This document shows, one piece after another, positions 34,426 to 43,815 of a stretch of 64,000 nucleotides of DNA. The stretch lies in contig NZ_CP144918.1 of NCBI RefSeq assembly GCF_036700095.1, positions 931,001-995,000 of the forward strand, in the 5' to 3' direction. The notes under the pieces were generated by a model. It was given only the letters and a program-made list of their open reading frames with translations, did not search any database and had not been told where the DNA came from. The position numbers were made by a program, and so were the translations under genes. Within the stretch, counting starts at the first letter, position 1. The number at the start of each line of letters is the position of its first letter. The stretch comes from Pelagerythrobacter marensis (GTDB taxonomy: Bacteria; Pseudomonadota; Alphaproteobacteria; Sphingomonadales; Sphingomonadaceae).

Positions 34426-37149
34426 TCAGAACTCGCCGCGCACCGTGATGCCGTACGTCCGCGGCTCGGCCAGGAAGGCCGAATAGGTCTGCTGCGATGC
34501 GACGAACGGCGTGTTGAACGCGACCTGGGTGTAGTTCTTGTCGAACAGGTTCTGCACCCAGCCTTCGATCGAGAACCGGTCGGCGATATTGGTCAGGCCG
34601 ACACGGCCGTTCACGATGACGTAGCCGTCCTGCTCCTTGCCGTAGAGCAGGTCGGAGCCGGTGTTGTAGTCGCCGGTCAGGCGCGCGTTGAAGAACACCA
34701 GCCCACGCATCCCGCTCGAGCCGATTTCGGGCGTCCACGACATCGAAGTCGTGGTGACCCATTCCGGCGCGTTCGACAGGTTGTCGCCCGGCAGCAGGCG
34801 CAGCGCCGGGTCGAGCGGAACGCCGCTGTCGGTGCCGATCAGATCGTTCTCGTAACTCGTGTCGGAATAGGTCAGCCCCACGGTGAAGCCGAGATCCGGG
34901 GTCGGGTTGAGCGTGGCCTCCATTTCCACGCCTTGCGCGACCACGCCCGGTTGCACGTTCTCCGGTTCGCAGGACCCCGTCGTGGGGTCGCCGTCCCGGT
35001 CCGCCCCGCCGAGGTCGGTCGAACACGAATTGATGTTCTGCACCAGGAAGACCGAGCCGTTGAACGTGTTGAGCTGGAAGTTGGAGAACTCCTGACGGAA
35101 CGCGGCGACGCTCAATCCGAATTCGCGCGTGGAGTATTTCGCGCCGATTTCGAACGCATCCACCGTTTCCTCGTCGAACTGAAGCGCGCTGACGTCGATG
35201 TTGTCCGCATCGAACAGCAGCGGGTTCGACAGCGCCGAACGGTCGAGGTTGAAGCCGCCCGCCTTGTAGCCGCGCGAGTAGGAGCCGTAGACGAGGAGAT
35301 CGGGCGTCGGCTTCCAGCTCAGCACGGCCGTGCCGGTGAACTCGTCCTCGTCGCGCGAATCGCTCAGGGAGACGCCATCGATTTCCGAAGTCGAGTTGCC
35401 CTGGCAGGACAACGAAATGATGCCGCCCGCGAGCGCGCCGACACCGGTGGGCAGCAGCGGCGAAAGCAGCGCGCGGTTCGTCGGGCAGATCGTATTGTCG
35501 TTGCCGAAGGTCGCATCGAAATCCTTGGTTTCGTTGGTGTAGCGAAGGCCGAGGGTCAGATCGACAGTGTCGGTGATGTGGAAGATGTTGTGCGTGAAGA
35601 GCGCGAAGTTCTCGCTCTTCTGGTTGTAGACATCGCCCGTGCCGCCGAGGTCGTTGATCTGCGCCAGATTGTCGAGGCCGGCGAAGATAAGGGGCGTGGC
35701 GGGTCCGAAGGCGCCTGCGCCACCGTTGGCCGCAAGCAGCGCCGCACGGCCGCCGGCGGAGAGACAGCCGCTGCTGGTCGGCGAAGCCAAAGCAGGGTTG
35801 ATCGCATTGACCACCCGGCACGGCGCGAATGCGCCGTAATCCTCGCCGAAGCGGAGATTGTCGCGCACTTTCAGCTTCTCGTTGGCATAGAAGCCGCCGA
35901 CCAGCCAGTCGAGCCGGTCGTCGAATGCACTGCCCTGAAGCCGCAGTTCCTGCGTGAAGGTCTTGAACGCGCGCGCTCCGGCAAATTTGCCCGGCTCGCG
36001 GTACAGGATATCGACCTGGGTATAGTCGGTGTCCGAACCCTGCGTGTTGGAGTATTCGCGATAGGCCGTGATCGAGGTCAGCTCGACATTGCCCAGTTCC
36101 CAGTTGAGCTCGCCCGAGATGCCGTAATCCTCGGTTTCGCCGGCGTAGCTCCGCCCGGGCGTGATGTAGATGTCGCGATCGAACGTGCTCTGGCTAAGGG
36201 CCCGCGGATCCTGGCCCAGGGCAAGGAGGATCGGTATGATCGGGTTCTCGGTGCTGGTCAGCGCCGGCCCGCCTTCGGGACGGGTGAACGGATCGAGCCC
36301 CGGGCTGACCCGCGCGAGCGGCGCGAATTCGGGCTGCACGAACGTGGCGGCGCAGCAGGCTTCGTCCTTCTTCGAATAGTCGCCGACCAGGCGGAAGCTC
36401 AGCGTATCGCTCGGCTCGAACAGCAACTGGCCGCGAACGAGGTAGCGGTCGCGGTTGTTGACCGAGGTGTCGTTGACGACGTCGTTGTAGAACCCGTTGC
36501 GCTTGAAATAGACGCCGTCGAGCCGCGCGGCGACCGTCTGGCCGATCGGAGCATTGACCCCGCCCTCGACCCGGATCGCGTCGTAGTTGCCGTAGGTGAA
36601 GGCGCCGTAGCCCGAAAATTCGAACTCGGGCGGGGCGGTATAGATGCTGATCAGGCCGGCCGAAGCGTTGCGCCCGCCCAGCGTGCCCTGCGGCCCGCGC
36701 AGGATTTCGATCCGGTCGATCGGGCCGAGTTCGCTGAGCGCATTGCCCGAGCGGGAGCGATAGACGCCGTCGACGAAGACCGCGACCGAGCTTTCGAGGC
36801 CGGGGTTGTCGCCGACCGTGCCGATCCCGCGGATACGGGCCGAACCGTTGGCTTCGTTGCCGGTCGAGGAAACGAGCAGCGACGGGGCCACCTGGTTGAG
36901 TTCGCGGATATCGCTGGTGCCCGATTTTTCGAGCAGTTCGCCCGACACCGCCGAAACGGCCACGGGCACGTCGGCCAGCGATTGCGCGCGGCCCTGCGCG
37001 GTCACGACGATGATCGGCCCGCTCTGCGCCGGCGGCGCCTCGGCCGCCGGTTCCGCCTGGCCTTCGGTCTGCGCGAAAGCCGCCTGCGGCAGAAGCGCGA
37101 TGCTGGCTCCGGCAAGTGCGAGCGCCCGGAATGATACCATTCGAGTCAT
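34426..37149 (-). CDS. TonB-dependent outer-membrane receptor
   Basis: A 907-residue receptor: signal peptide (about 1-26, ends AAFAQ), plug domain (about 45-165, with DVPVAVSAVSGELLEKSG and GTLGGRNASAGLISIYT), and a 22-strand barrel ending in RTYGITVRGEF with the terminal Phe. It would import a TonB-energised substrate; the sort of plug resembles the sphingomonad 'oar/CirA-like' receptors and the substrate is unknown. A GGAGGAG ribosome binding site precedes ATG 37149. No substrate-processing genes are adjacent, glnD lies upstream in the same direction. Confidence 0.93.
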   Translation of the reverse strand: MTRMVSFRALALAGASIALLPQAAFAQTEGQAEPAAEAPPAQSGPIIVVTAQGRAQSLADVPVAVSAVSGELLEKSGTSDIRELNQVAPSLLVSSTGNEANGSARIRGIGTVGDNPGLESSVAVFVDGVYRSRSGNALSELGPIDRIEILRGPQGTLGGRNASAGLISIYTAPPEFEFSGYGAFTYGNYDAIRVEGGVNAPIGQTVAARLDGVYFKRNGFYNDVVNDTSVNNRDRYLVRGQLLFEPSDTLSFRLVGDYSKKDEACCAATFVQPEFAPLARVSPGLDPFTRPEGGPALTSTENPIIPILLALGQDPRALSQSTFDRDIYITPGRSYAGETEDYGISGELNWELGNVELTSITAYREYSNTQGSDTDYTQVDILYREPGKFAGARAFKTFTQELRLQGSAFDDRLDWLVGGFYANEKLKVRDNLRFGEDYGAFAPCRVVNAINPALASPTSSGCLSAGGRAALLAANGGAGAFGPATPLIFAGLDNLAQINDLGGTGDVYNQKSENFALFTHNIFHITDTVDLTLGLRYTNETKDFDATFGNDNTICPTNRALLSPLLPTGVGALAGGIISLSCQGNSTSEIDGVSLSDSRDEDEFTGTAVLSWKPTPDLLVYGSYSRGYKAGGFNLDRSALSNPLLFDADNIDVSALQFDEETVDAFEIGAKYSTREFGLSVAAFRQEFSNFQLNTFNGSVFLVQNINSCSTDLGGADRDGDPTTGSCEPENVQPGVVAQGVEMEATLNPTPDLGFTVGLTYSDTSYENDLIGTDSGVPLDPALRLLPGDNLSNAPEWVTTTSMSWTPEIGSSGMRGLVFFNARLTGDYNTGSDLLYGKEQDGYVIVNGRVGLTNIADRFSIEGWVQNLFDKNYTQVAFNTPFVASQQTYSAFLAEPRTYGITVRGEF

Positions 37150-37252
37150 TATTTTCTCCTCCACCAAAACTTGACGTAGACGTAACCCGGCTCGCCCCCT
37201 GTGGGAAACAAAGTTTCCACCAGCAGGGCAATTTTGTCGATTAGTGTTGCAT

Positions 37253-40012
37253 TCAGGCGTCTTCGAGCTCGGCCTGGCGCCTGTCGCTGGCCGCATCGAG
37301 CAGGGCGGTCTCGATCGCCGCCACCCGCTCGCCGGAGTTGATTTTCTCTCCCAGCAGGTCGGTGACGTAGAAAGTGTCCGCCGCGCGCTCGCCGTATGCG
37401 GTGACATGCGCCGAATGGACCATCAGCTGGCATTCGAACAGCGCCCGCGCCAGCCGATTGAGCAGCGCGGGCCGGTCGCGGGCATTGACTTCGATCACGG
37501 TAAACCGGTTCGATGCCTGGTTGTCGACGATCACGCGCGGGCGCACGTCGAACGCCTTCGCCCGGCTGCGCGGCAGGGGCCGCTTGGCCAGCCGCGGGAC
37601 CAGCTCGATCCGGTTGGCGAGGGCGTCGTCGATCGCCGCCTCGATCCGTTCGAGCTGCTCGCGCTCGTGGAACGGCTGCCCCAGCGGGTCCTGGACCAGG
37701 AAATTGTCGACCGCCCAGCCGGCGCGCGTCGTATGGATGCGCGCATCGATGATATTGGCGCCCGCGAGATGGATTCCGCCGGCGATGCGGTAGAACAGGC
37801 CGGGATGGTCGGCCGCGATCACGCTGACCAGCGTGGCCCCGCGCGAGGGGTAGACTTCGCAATGGATCGACAGATCGTGGTCGAGCCGGCGCGCGGCGGC
37901 GAACTGGCGCAGGTTGAGCGCGGCGATATCCTCCGGCTCGGCGATCCAGTAGGCTTCGCCGAATTCGTCGGCGTGCTCCTGCACCAGCGCCTCGTCCTCG
38001 CCCAGCAATTCGCGCGTCGCATCCTTCTTGGCCGCAATCCGTTCCTTGCGGCCGTGGCGCATGTGGCCGAGCCGGAGCCGCTCGTGCGCGACATCGTACA
38101 GCTCGCCCAGCAACTGGCGCTTCCAGCTGTTCCAGGTGCCGGGGCCGACCGCGCGAATGTCCACCGCCGTCAGAATCAGCAGGTGCCGCAAGCGCTCGAC
38201 GCTCTGCACCTGGGCGACGAAATCCTCGACCGTCTTGGGATCGGTCAGGTCGCGCTTGAAGGCGGTCGCGCTCATCAGCAGGTGATAGCGCACCAGCCAG
38301 GCGACGAGATCGGTCTCGTCCTCGCTCAGGCCGAAGCGCGGGCAGAGTTCCTGAGCGACTTCGGCGCCCAGCACCGAATGGTCGCCGCCGCGCCCCTTGG
38401 CAATGTCGTGCAGCAGCACCGCGACATAGGCGGCCCGGCGCGAGCCGATCTTGTGGATCAGCCGCGTGGCGCGCGGATGATCTTCGGCCAGTTCGCCCTT
38501 CTCGATCCGGTTGAGCAGGCCGATCGCGCGAATGGTGTGCTCGTCGACGGTGTAGTGGTGGTACATGTCGAACTGCATCTGCGCGTTGACTTTCCCGAAA
38601 TCGGGCACGAAGCGGCCGAAGACCCCCGCCTCGTTCATCCAGCGCAGCACGGTCTCGGGGTCGTTGCGGCCGGCGAGCAGCTCCAGGAACAGGGCATTGG
38701 CGCGCGGGTCGTTGCGCACTTTCGCGGTGATGAGGCGCGAATCGCGGTCGGCCTGGCGCATCGTCGCCGGTTCGATCTCCAGCCCTTCCGCCTCCGCCAC
38801 GCGGAAGATCTCGATCAGGCGCACCGGGTCGTTGCGGAACCAGTCGTCGCCCGGCGCGCCGATCCGCCCGCCGAACACGCGATAGCCCTTGATGCTGCGC
38901 GGGCGCGCGCGAAAGCCCGCCAGCAGGCCCTGCCGCGTGCGCTTCTGCGCGAACTGCTCGTCGATATGGGCCAGGAACACGCCGGTCAGGCTGCCGACCC
39001 GTTTCGCCTGGAGGAAATAGAACTGCATGAAGCGTTCGACTTCGCTCTTGCCCGGCCGGTCGGTGAAATTCATCCGCTCGGCCACCTGGCGCTGCAGATC
39101 GAAAGTCAGCCGGTCTTCCGCCCGCCCGGTGATCATGTGCAGGTGGCAGCGGACCGCCAGCATGAACCCTTCGGCCCGGCGGAAGCTGCGATATTCCTGC
39201 TCGGTCAGGAGGTCGACGTCGACCAGTTCGGCCGCGCTGCGCACTTTGTGGATGTATTTCCCGATCCAGTAGAGCGTCTGCAGGTCGCGCAGCCCGCCCT
39301 TGCCGTCCTTGATATTGGGTTCGACGACATAGCGGCTGTCGCCCATCCGTTTGTGCCGCGTGTTGCGCTCGGCCAGCTTCTCGGCGACGAACTGGCGTTC
39401 GGTTCCGGTGACGACATCGGCCCAGAAACGCCGGCGCGTCTCCTCGTACAGCGCCTCGTCCCCCCAGACGTAGCGCCCTTCCAGCAGGGCGGTGCGGATC
39501 GTAACGTCGGCCTGGGCCATGCGGACCATGTCGTCGGGCGTGCGGCTCGAATGGCCGACCTTGAGGCCCAGATCCCACAGGTAATAGAGCATCGCCTCGA
39601 TCACCTGCTCGCACCAGGGCGCGCGGCGGGTGGGGGTGAGGAAGGCGATGTCGACGTCCGAATGGGGCGCCATCTCCGCCCGGCCGTAGCCCCCGACCGC
39701 CAGGATCGCGAGCCGTTCCCCCTGCGAACGGTTGGCGGCGGGGTAGTCGTATCCCACGACATGATCGTGGATCAGCCGCACCAGCTGGTCGATCAGGAAG
39801 GCATGGCCGGCAACGCACTCGTGCCCGGCATGGGGCTTGTCCAGCAGGCGCCGGCGCAGCTCCTCGCGCCCGGCGTCGAGCGCCTCGCGCAATGCCGCGA
39901 TCACCGCTCCGCGCGCGTCGGCGCCGCCCTCCTTCGCAATTCCGTCCAGCGTTTCGGCCAATGCGCGGCGGTCGACGATGGCGCGCTGCCTGGGGATGCG
40001 GACCTGGTTCAA
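37253..40012 (-). CDS. glnD: [Protein-PII] uridylyltransferase/uridylyl-removing enzyme
   Basis: A 919-residue nitrogen sensor. Domains in order: nucleotidyltransferase (GGYGRAEMAPHSDVD at about 107-121), a GlnD-type linker, HD hydrolase (HHYTVDEHTI and LLHDIAKGRGGDHS), and two C-terminal ACT domains that bind glutamine. It uridylylates PII when nitrogen is low. The start is TTG 40012-40010, which overlaps the acyl-CoA ligase TGA as TTGA; no ATG lies near, and the frame before it is that of unrelated sequence. Translational coupling through a TTG start fits the window's other overlaps. Confidence 0.93.
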   Translation of the reverse strand: MNQVRIPRQRAIVDRRALAETLDGIAKEGGADARGAVIAALREALDAGREELRRRLLDKPHAGHECVAGHAFLIDQLVRLIHDHVVGYDYPAANRSQGERLAILAVGGYGRAEMAPHSDVDIAFLTPTRRAPWCEQVIEAMLYYLWDLGLKVGHSSRTPDDMVRMAQADVTIRTALLEGRYVWGDEALYEETRRRFWADVVTGTERQFVAEKLAERNTRHKRMGDSRYVVEPNIKDGKGGLRDLQTLYWIGKYIHKVRSAAELVDVDLLTEQEYRSFRRAEGFMLAVRCHLHMITGRAEDRLTFDLQRQVAERMNFTDRPGKSEVERFMQFYFLQAKRVGSLTGVFLAHIDEQFAQKRTRQGLLAGFRARPRSIKGYRVFGGRIGAPGDDWFRNDPVRLIEIFRVAEAEGLEIEPATMRQADRDSRLITAKVRNDPRANALFLELLAGRNDPETVLRWMNEAGVFGRFVPDFGKVNAQMQFDMYHHYTVDEHTIRAIGLLNRIEKGELAEDHPRATRLIHKIGSRRAAYVAVLLHDIAKGRGGDHSVLGAEVAQELCPRFGLSEDETDLVAWLVRYHLLMSATAFKRDLTDPKTVEDFVAQVQSVERLRHLLILTAVDIRAVGPGTWNSWKRQLLGELYDVAHERLRLGHMRHGRKERIAAKKDATRELLGEDEALVQEHADEFGEAYWIAEPEDIAALNLRQFAAARRLDHDLSIHCEVYPSRGATLVSVIAADHPGLFYRIAGGIHLAGANIIDARIHTTRAGWAVDNFLVQDPLGQPFHEREQLERIEAAIDDALANRIELVPRLAKRPLPRSRAKAFDVRPRVIVDNQASNRFTVIEVNARDRPALLNRLARALFECQLMVHSAHVTAYGERAADTFYVTDLLGEKINSGERVAAIETALLDAASDRRQAELEDA

Positions 40013-41706
40013 GCCCCGATCAGCTCCTCGCCGAAGCGGGCGCGAACCGCGCGCTTGTCGATCTTCTGCGTTCCCAGGCGGGGCAGGGGTTCGTCGGACT
40101 GCCGGATGGTCTGCGGAATCTTGAACGGCGCCAGCCGCCCGTCGAGAAAGTCGCGCAGTTCGTCGGGCGTCAGCGAATGCCCTTCCTTGCAGTAATAGAC
40201 CGCGGCCGGGACTTCGCCCAGGCGCTCGTCGGGCAGGCCGAAGACCGAGCATTCGGCGACGGCATCGTGCGCGTAGATGCCCTGTTCGACTTCGATGCAC
40301 GAGATATTCTCGCCGCCCCGGATGATGATGTCCTTCTTGCGGTCGACGATGAACAGGTACTCGTCCTCGTCCAGGTATCCCAGGTCGCCGGTGCGAAAGT
40401 AACCGTTGTCGAAGAAGGCGGCGGCGGTCGCCTCGTCGTTCTGCCAGTAGCCGCGGAAATTGGCGATCGAGCGGATGCAGACTTCGCCCACTGCGCCCTG
40501 CGGCACGGGCTTCCCGTCGTCGTCGAGAATGGCGAGGTCCACCAGCGGCTTGCTCGCGCGGCCGGTCGATCCCGGCTTGGCCATGTAGTTTTCGTTGAAA
40601 TTGCCGCAGCCCACACCGTTGGTTTCGGTCAGGCCATACCCCAGCAGCGGGAAACCGCCGGGGAAGGCTTTCTTGATCTTGGTCACATGATCGACCGGGC
40701 GCGGCGCGCCGCCGGCGGCGAAGCTCTTGCAGGCGCTGAGGTCGAACTTGTCGCGCTCCGGGTGGGTCGCGATCTCGTAGCTCATCAGCGGCACGCCGAC
40801 GAAGTAGCTGACCTTTTCCGCCTCCATCAGCCGCATGGCCTCGCGCGCGTCCCACTTGGGCATGAGCACGAGCTTGCGCGCGATGGCGTAGCTTTGCAGG
40901 TAGAGCGGCACTTCGCCGGTGACGTGGAACAGCGGCACCGCGATCAGCGCGCAGGCCTGCCCCGCGGGCGCGTCGCCGCGTTCGGTCAGGAGCTGCGCGG
41001 CCATCGCGCTTTGCGAAACATAGCTCATCGTGCCCTGGACCACGCCGCGATGGTCGGACCATGCGCCCTTGGCATCGCCGGTGGAGCCCGAGGTGAAGAG
41101 GATGGTCGCGAGGTCGTCGGGGCCGAGTTCGCCCAGCATGCGCATGGCGACGTCGCCCTCGCCCCAGATCGGGGCAAGACCGTCGGAGGGAGGCAGGTCG
41201 TGCGCGATCTCGACGATCCGGGCGCCGTGATCGGTCCCTTCCAGCCGCTCCGCGCGCTGGCGGTCGGCGAGGACGAGCGAGCATTCGGCCAGGCGAACGC
41301 CGTGCGCCAGTTCCTCGCCGGTCCAGAAACCGTTGAGCAGGGTGGCGCAGCCGCCGCCCATGATCACGCCCATGTAGGCAATGATCCAGTTGGCCGAATT
41401 GCGCGCCGCGATGCCGACGCGGTCGCCCTTCTTCATCCCGTGGTCCTGCACCAGGCCGGCGGCGACGTGGCTCGCCGCCACCCAGCATTCGCCGAACGTC
41501 AGGCGGACGTCGCCGTCGACCAGGAAGACGAGATCCTTATGCTCGTTGCAGAAATGGGCAAAATAGTGCGCCAGGCTGGGCGGAGCGTTCTTGAATGCCG
41601 GCAGGGACTGCCCCTGGCGATCCACTGATTCGGTCTCGAACGGCATCCCCGGGCCGGTCAGGGCCGCGATGATCCGCTCCAGATCGTTGTCCAGTTCACT
41701 CGGCAT
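40009..41706 (-). CDS. Acyl-CoA synthetase (AMP-forming)
   Basis: A 565-residue class-I adenylate-forming enzyme. ATP-binding P-loop ILFTSGSTGDAKG, the YGLTETNGVG aromatic-Thr-Glu loop, YFRTGDLGY and the C-terminal catalytic Lys in GTQKIDKR are all present. The family charges carboxylic acids with CoA; chain length is not readable. It is upstream of, and translationally coupled to, glnD, which is unusual for metabolic logic but may only be organisational. It diverges from lgt. Confidence 0.9.
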   Translation of the reverse strand: MPSELDNDLERIIAALTGPGMPFETESVDRQGQSLPAFKNAPPSLAHYFAHFCNEHKDLVFLVDGDVRLTFGECWVAASHVAAGLVQDHGMKKGDRVGIAARNSANWIIAYMGVIMGGGCATLLNGFWTGEELAHGVRLAECSLVLADRQRAERLEGTDHGARIVEIAHDLPPSDGLAPIWGEGDVAMRMLGELGPDDLATILFTSGSTGDAKGAWSDHRGVVQGTMSYVSQSAMAAQLLTERGDAPAGQACALIAVPLFHVTGEVPLYLQSYAIARKLVLMPKWDAREAMRLMEAEKVSYFVGVPLMSYEIATHPERDKFDLSACKSFAAGGAPRPVDHVTKIKKAFPGGFPLLGYGLTETNGVGCGNFNENYMAKPGSTGRASKPLVDLAILDDDGKPVPQGAVGEVCIRSIANFRGYWQNDEATAAAFFDNGYFRTGDLGYLDEDEYLFIVDRKKDIIIRGGENISCIEVEQGIYAHDAVAECSVFGLPDERLGEVPAAVYYCKEGHSLTPDELRDFLDGRLAPFKIPQTIRQSDEPLPRLGTQKIDKRAVRARFGEELIGA

Positions 41707-41869
41707 TCGTTTCCTCTCCTCTCGCCATTCCCCTACGTCGCGGCGCGATCGAATCGTGCCCGACGCGCGAACGCAGGGTTTCGCCCCGTCGCTCTCTATG
41801 CCAAAAGCCGCGCGAAAATCCCGCGTGCCGGGCAGGGTCTTCGACCCGATTTGATAAGGGGTTCGCCTG

Positions 41870-42736
41870 TTGCTGTCACTACTTGCCGCCGCCGCTGCGG
41901 ATGCTTCGGGGCCGATTCAGTGGGCCGAGCTGGGGCTGACGCCCGGCATCGACCTGGGGTTCTTCACCCTGCGCTGGTATTCGCTGGCCTATCTCGCCGG
42001 GATCGTTCTCGGCTACTGGCATCTGTCGCGCATGATCAAGGCGCCCGGCGCGCCGATGGCGCAGCGCCACGCCGACGACCTGTTCTTCTATTGCACGCTG
42101 GGGATCATCATCGGCGGCAGGCTCGGCTACGCGACGTTCTACGAACCGTCGCTGTGGACCAGCCTCAAGCTGTTCCAGCTCTGGACCGGGGGGATGAGCT
42201 TCCACGGCGGGGTCGCCGGCGTCCTGGTGGCGATCGCCTTCGTTTCGTGGCGTGGCGGGCTGCCGTTCATTCGCGTGGCCGACTACATTGCGGTCAACGT
42301 TCCCTTCGGGATGCTGTTCGGGCGCCTCGCCAACTTCGTGAACGGCGAACTGTGGGGACGGCCGAGCGACGTGCCCTGGGCCATGGTCTTTCCCCAGGCG
42401 GGGCCGCTCGCGCGCCATCCCTCGCAGCTTTACGAGGCGGCGCTGGAAGGCGCGCTGCTGGTGATCGTCCTGCTGCTGCTGTTCTGGAAAACGCGCGCGC
42501 GCTATCGCCCCGGGTTCCTGGTCGGCGTCTTCACGGCCGGGATTGCGCTGGGCCGTTTCACGGTCGAGTTCTTCCGCGAGCCGGACGCGCAGCTGGCCGA
42601 GTTCGCCGCCGAAACCGGCCTGTCGATGGGGCAATGGCTGACGATTCCGCTGATCGTGCTGGGCGTGGCGATCACCGCATGGTCGCTGACCCGCCCGGCG
42701 CTTGCGAGCGGCAGGGCCGCGCCCGGAGCTGCATGA
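41870..42736 (+). CDS. lgt: Prolipoprotein diacylglyceryl transferase
   Basis: A 288-residue inner-membrane enzyme with seven membrane helices that puts diacylglycerol on the lipobox Cys of prolipoproteins. The signature GRLANFVNGELWGR and the HPSQLYEA motif with its catalytic residues are present, as is GGMSFHGGV. It begins at TTG 41870, eight bases after AAGGGG; no ATG lies at the family's N-terminus. Lipoproteins in this window (PstS, the two NlpE-like proteins) are its likely substrates. ATGA overlap with the next gene. Confidence 0.94.
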   Translation: MLSLLAAAAADASGPIQWAELGLTPGIDLGFFTLRWYSLAYLAGIVLGYWHLSRMIKAPGAPMAQRHADDLFFYCTLGIIIGGRLGYATFYEPSLWTSLKLFQLWTGGMSFHGGVAGVLVAIAFVSWRGGLPFIRVADYIAVNVPFGMLFGRLANFVNGELWGRPSDVPWAMVFPQAGPLARHPSQLYEAALEGALLVIVLLLLFWKTRARYRPGFLVGVFTAGIALGRFTVEFFREPDAQLAEFAAETGLSMGQWLTIPLIVLGVAITAWSLTRPALASGRAAPGAA

Positions 42737-43809
42737 CCGGCCAGGCCGACGACGGCCTGCCGGGCGATCTGGGCGGGATATTTCGCCGGCTGATCCGCAC
42801 CGCGGGGCCGATCTCGCTCGCGCAGTTCATGGGGGAGAGCAACGCGCGCTATTACGCCGGTCGCGACCCCCTGGGCACGGCGGGCGATTTCGTCACCGCG
42901 CCCGAGATCAGCCAGATGTTCGGCGAACTGATCGGCCTGTGGCTGGCCGACATGTGGCTCCGCGCGGGGCGCCGGGAGCCTGTGCTCTATGTCGAGCTGG
43001 GGCCGGGTCGCGGGACGCTGGCCAAGGATGCGCTGCGCGCGGCGCAACGGCACGGGCTGGAACCCGAAGTGCACTTCGTCGAAGGGTCGGCCGCGCTGCG
43101 CGAGGTGCAGGAACGGGCCGTGCCCGGGGCGCGCTGGCATTCCGATCTCGCGGGCGTTCCCGAAGATGCGCCGCTGCTGCTGGTGGCCAACGAGTTTCTC
43201 GACGCGCTGCCGGTGCGCCAGCTGGTCCGCACCGGCGACGGCTGGCGCGAGCGCATGGTGGGGCTGGAAGGGGACGATTTCGTATTCGTCGCCGGGCGGC
43301 AACCGATGGACGAGGCCGTCCCGGCCGCCTGGCGGGACGCGCCGCCGGGCACTCTGCTCGAAACCAGTCCCGCCTCGGCGGCTATCGCGCATGAACTGGC
43401 CGGCCGTCTGGCGAAACAGGGCGGGGCGGCGCTGGTGATCGATTACGGGCATGGCGAAATGCGTGCAGGCTCGACGCTCCAGGCGGTGCGCGCCCATGCG
43501 AAAGTCGATCCTTTCGCGGCGCCGGGCGAGGCTGACCTGACCGCGCATGTCGACTTCGCCACGCTCGCGCGCGTTATCGAAGCGGGCGGGGCCCGGCACC
43601 TGGGCACCGTCGCGCAAGGCCGCTGGTTGCGCAGCCTGGGGATCGACGCCCGCGCCCGGGCCCTCGCCGCGCGCGCGCCGCACTATGCCGAAGAGATCGA
43701 GCGTGCCCGCCGCCGGCTGGTCGACGATGCGCAGATGGGCCGGCTGTTCAAGGTCATGGGCGTTGCCGCGCCGGACTGGCCCGACGGCGCCGGCTTCGAC
43801 GCGGAGTGA
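42733..43809 (+). CDS. MidA/NDUFAF7-like SAM-dependent methyltransferase
   Basis: A 358-residue class-I methyltransferase of the DUF185 (MidA/NDUFAF7) family: GRDPLGTAGDFVTAPEISQMFGE near the start, the SAM motif YVELGPGRGTLAKD at about 87-100, and ANEFLDALPVRQ. In mitochondria the homologue methylates a complex I subunit; a parallel role in alphaproteobacteria is inference. It is translationally coupled to lgt. Its stop sits inside a small perfect hairpin (43800-43815). Confidence 0.9.
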   Translation: MTGQADDGLPGDLGGIFRRLIRTAGPISLAQFMGESNARYYAGRDPLGTAGDFVTAPEISQMFGELIGLWLADMWLRAGRREPVLYVELGPGRGTLAKDALRAAQRHGLEPEVHFVEGSAALREVQERAVPGARWHSDLAGVPEDAPLLLVANEFLDALPVRQLVRTGDGWRERMVGLEGDDFVFVAGRQPMDEAVPAAWRDAPPGTLLETSPASAAIAHELAGRLAKQGGAALVIDYGHGEMRAGSTLQAVRAHAKVDPFAAPGEADLTAHVDFATLARVIEAGGARHLGTVAQGRWLRSLGIDARARALAARAPHYAEEIERARRRLVDDAQMGRLFKVMGVAAPDWPDGAGFDAE

Positions 43810-43815
43810 TCCGCG
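43800..43815. terminator. Short hairpin across the convergent stops
   Basis: CGCGGA (43800-43805) pairs with TCCGCG (43810-43815) around GTGA, overlapping the methyltransferase TGA and abutting the transporter TAG on the other strand. It has no T tract, so it is only a possible weak bidirectional terminator. Confidence 0.35.
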
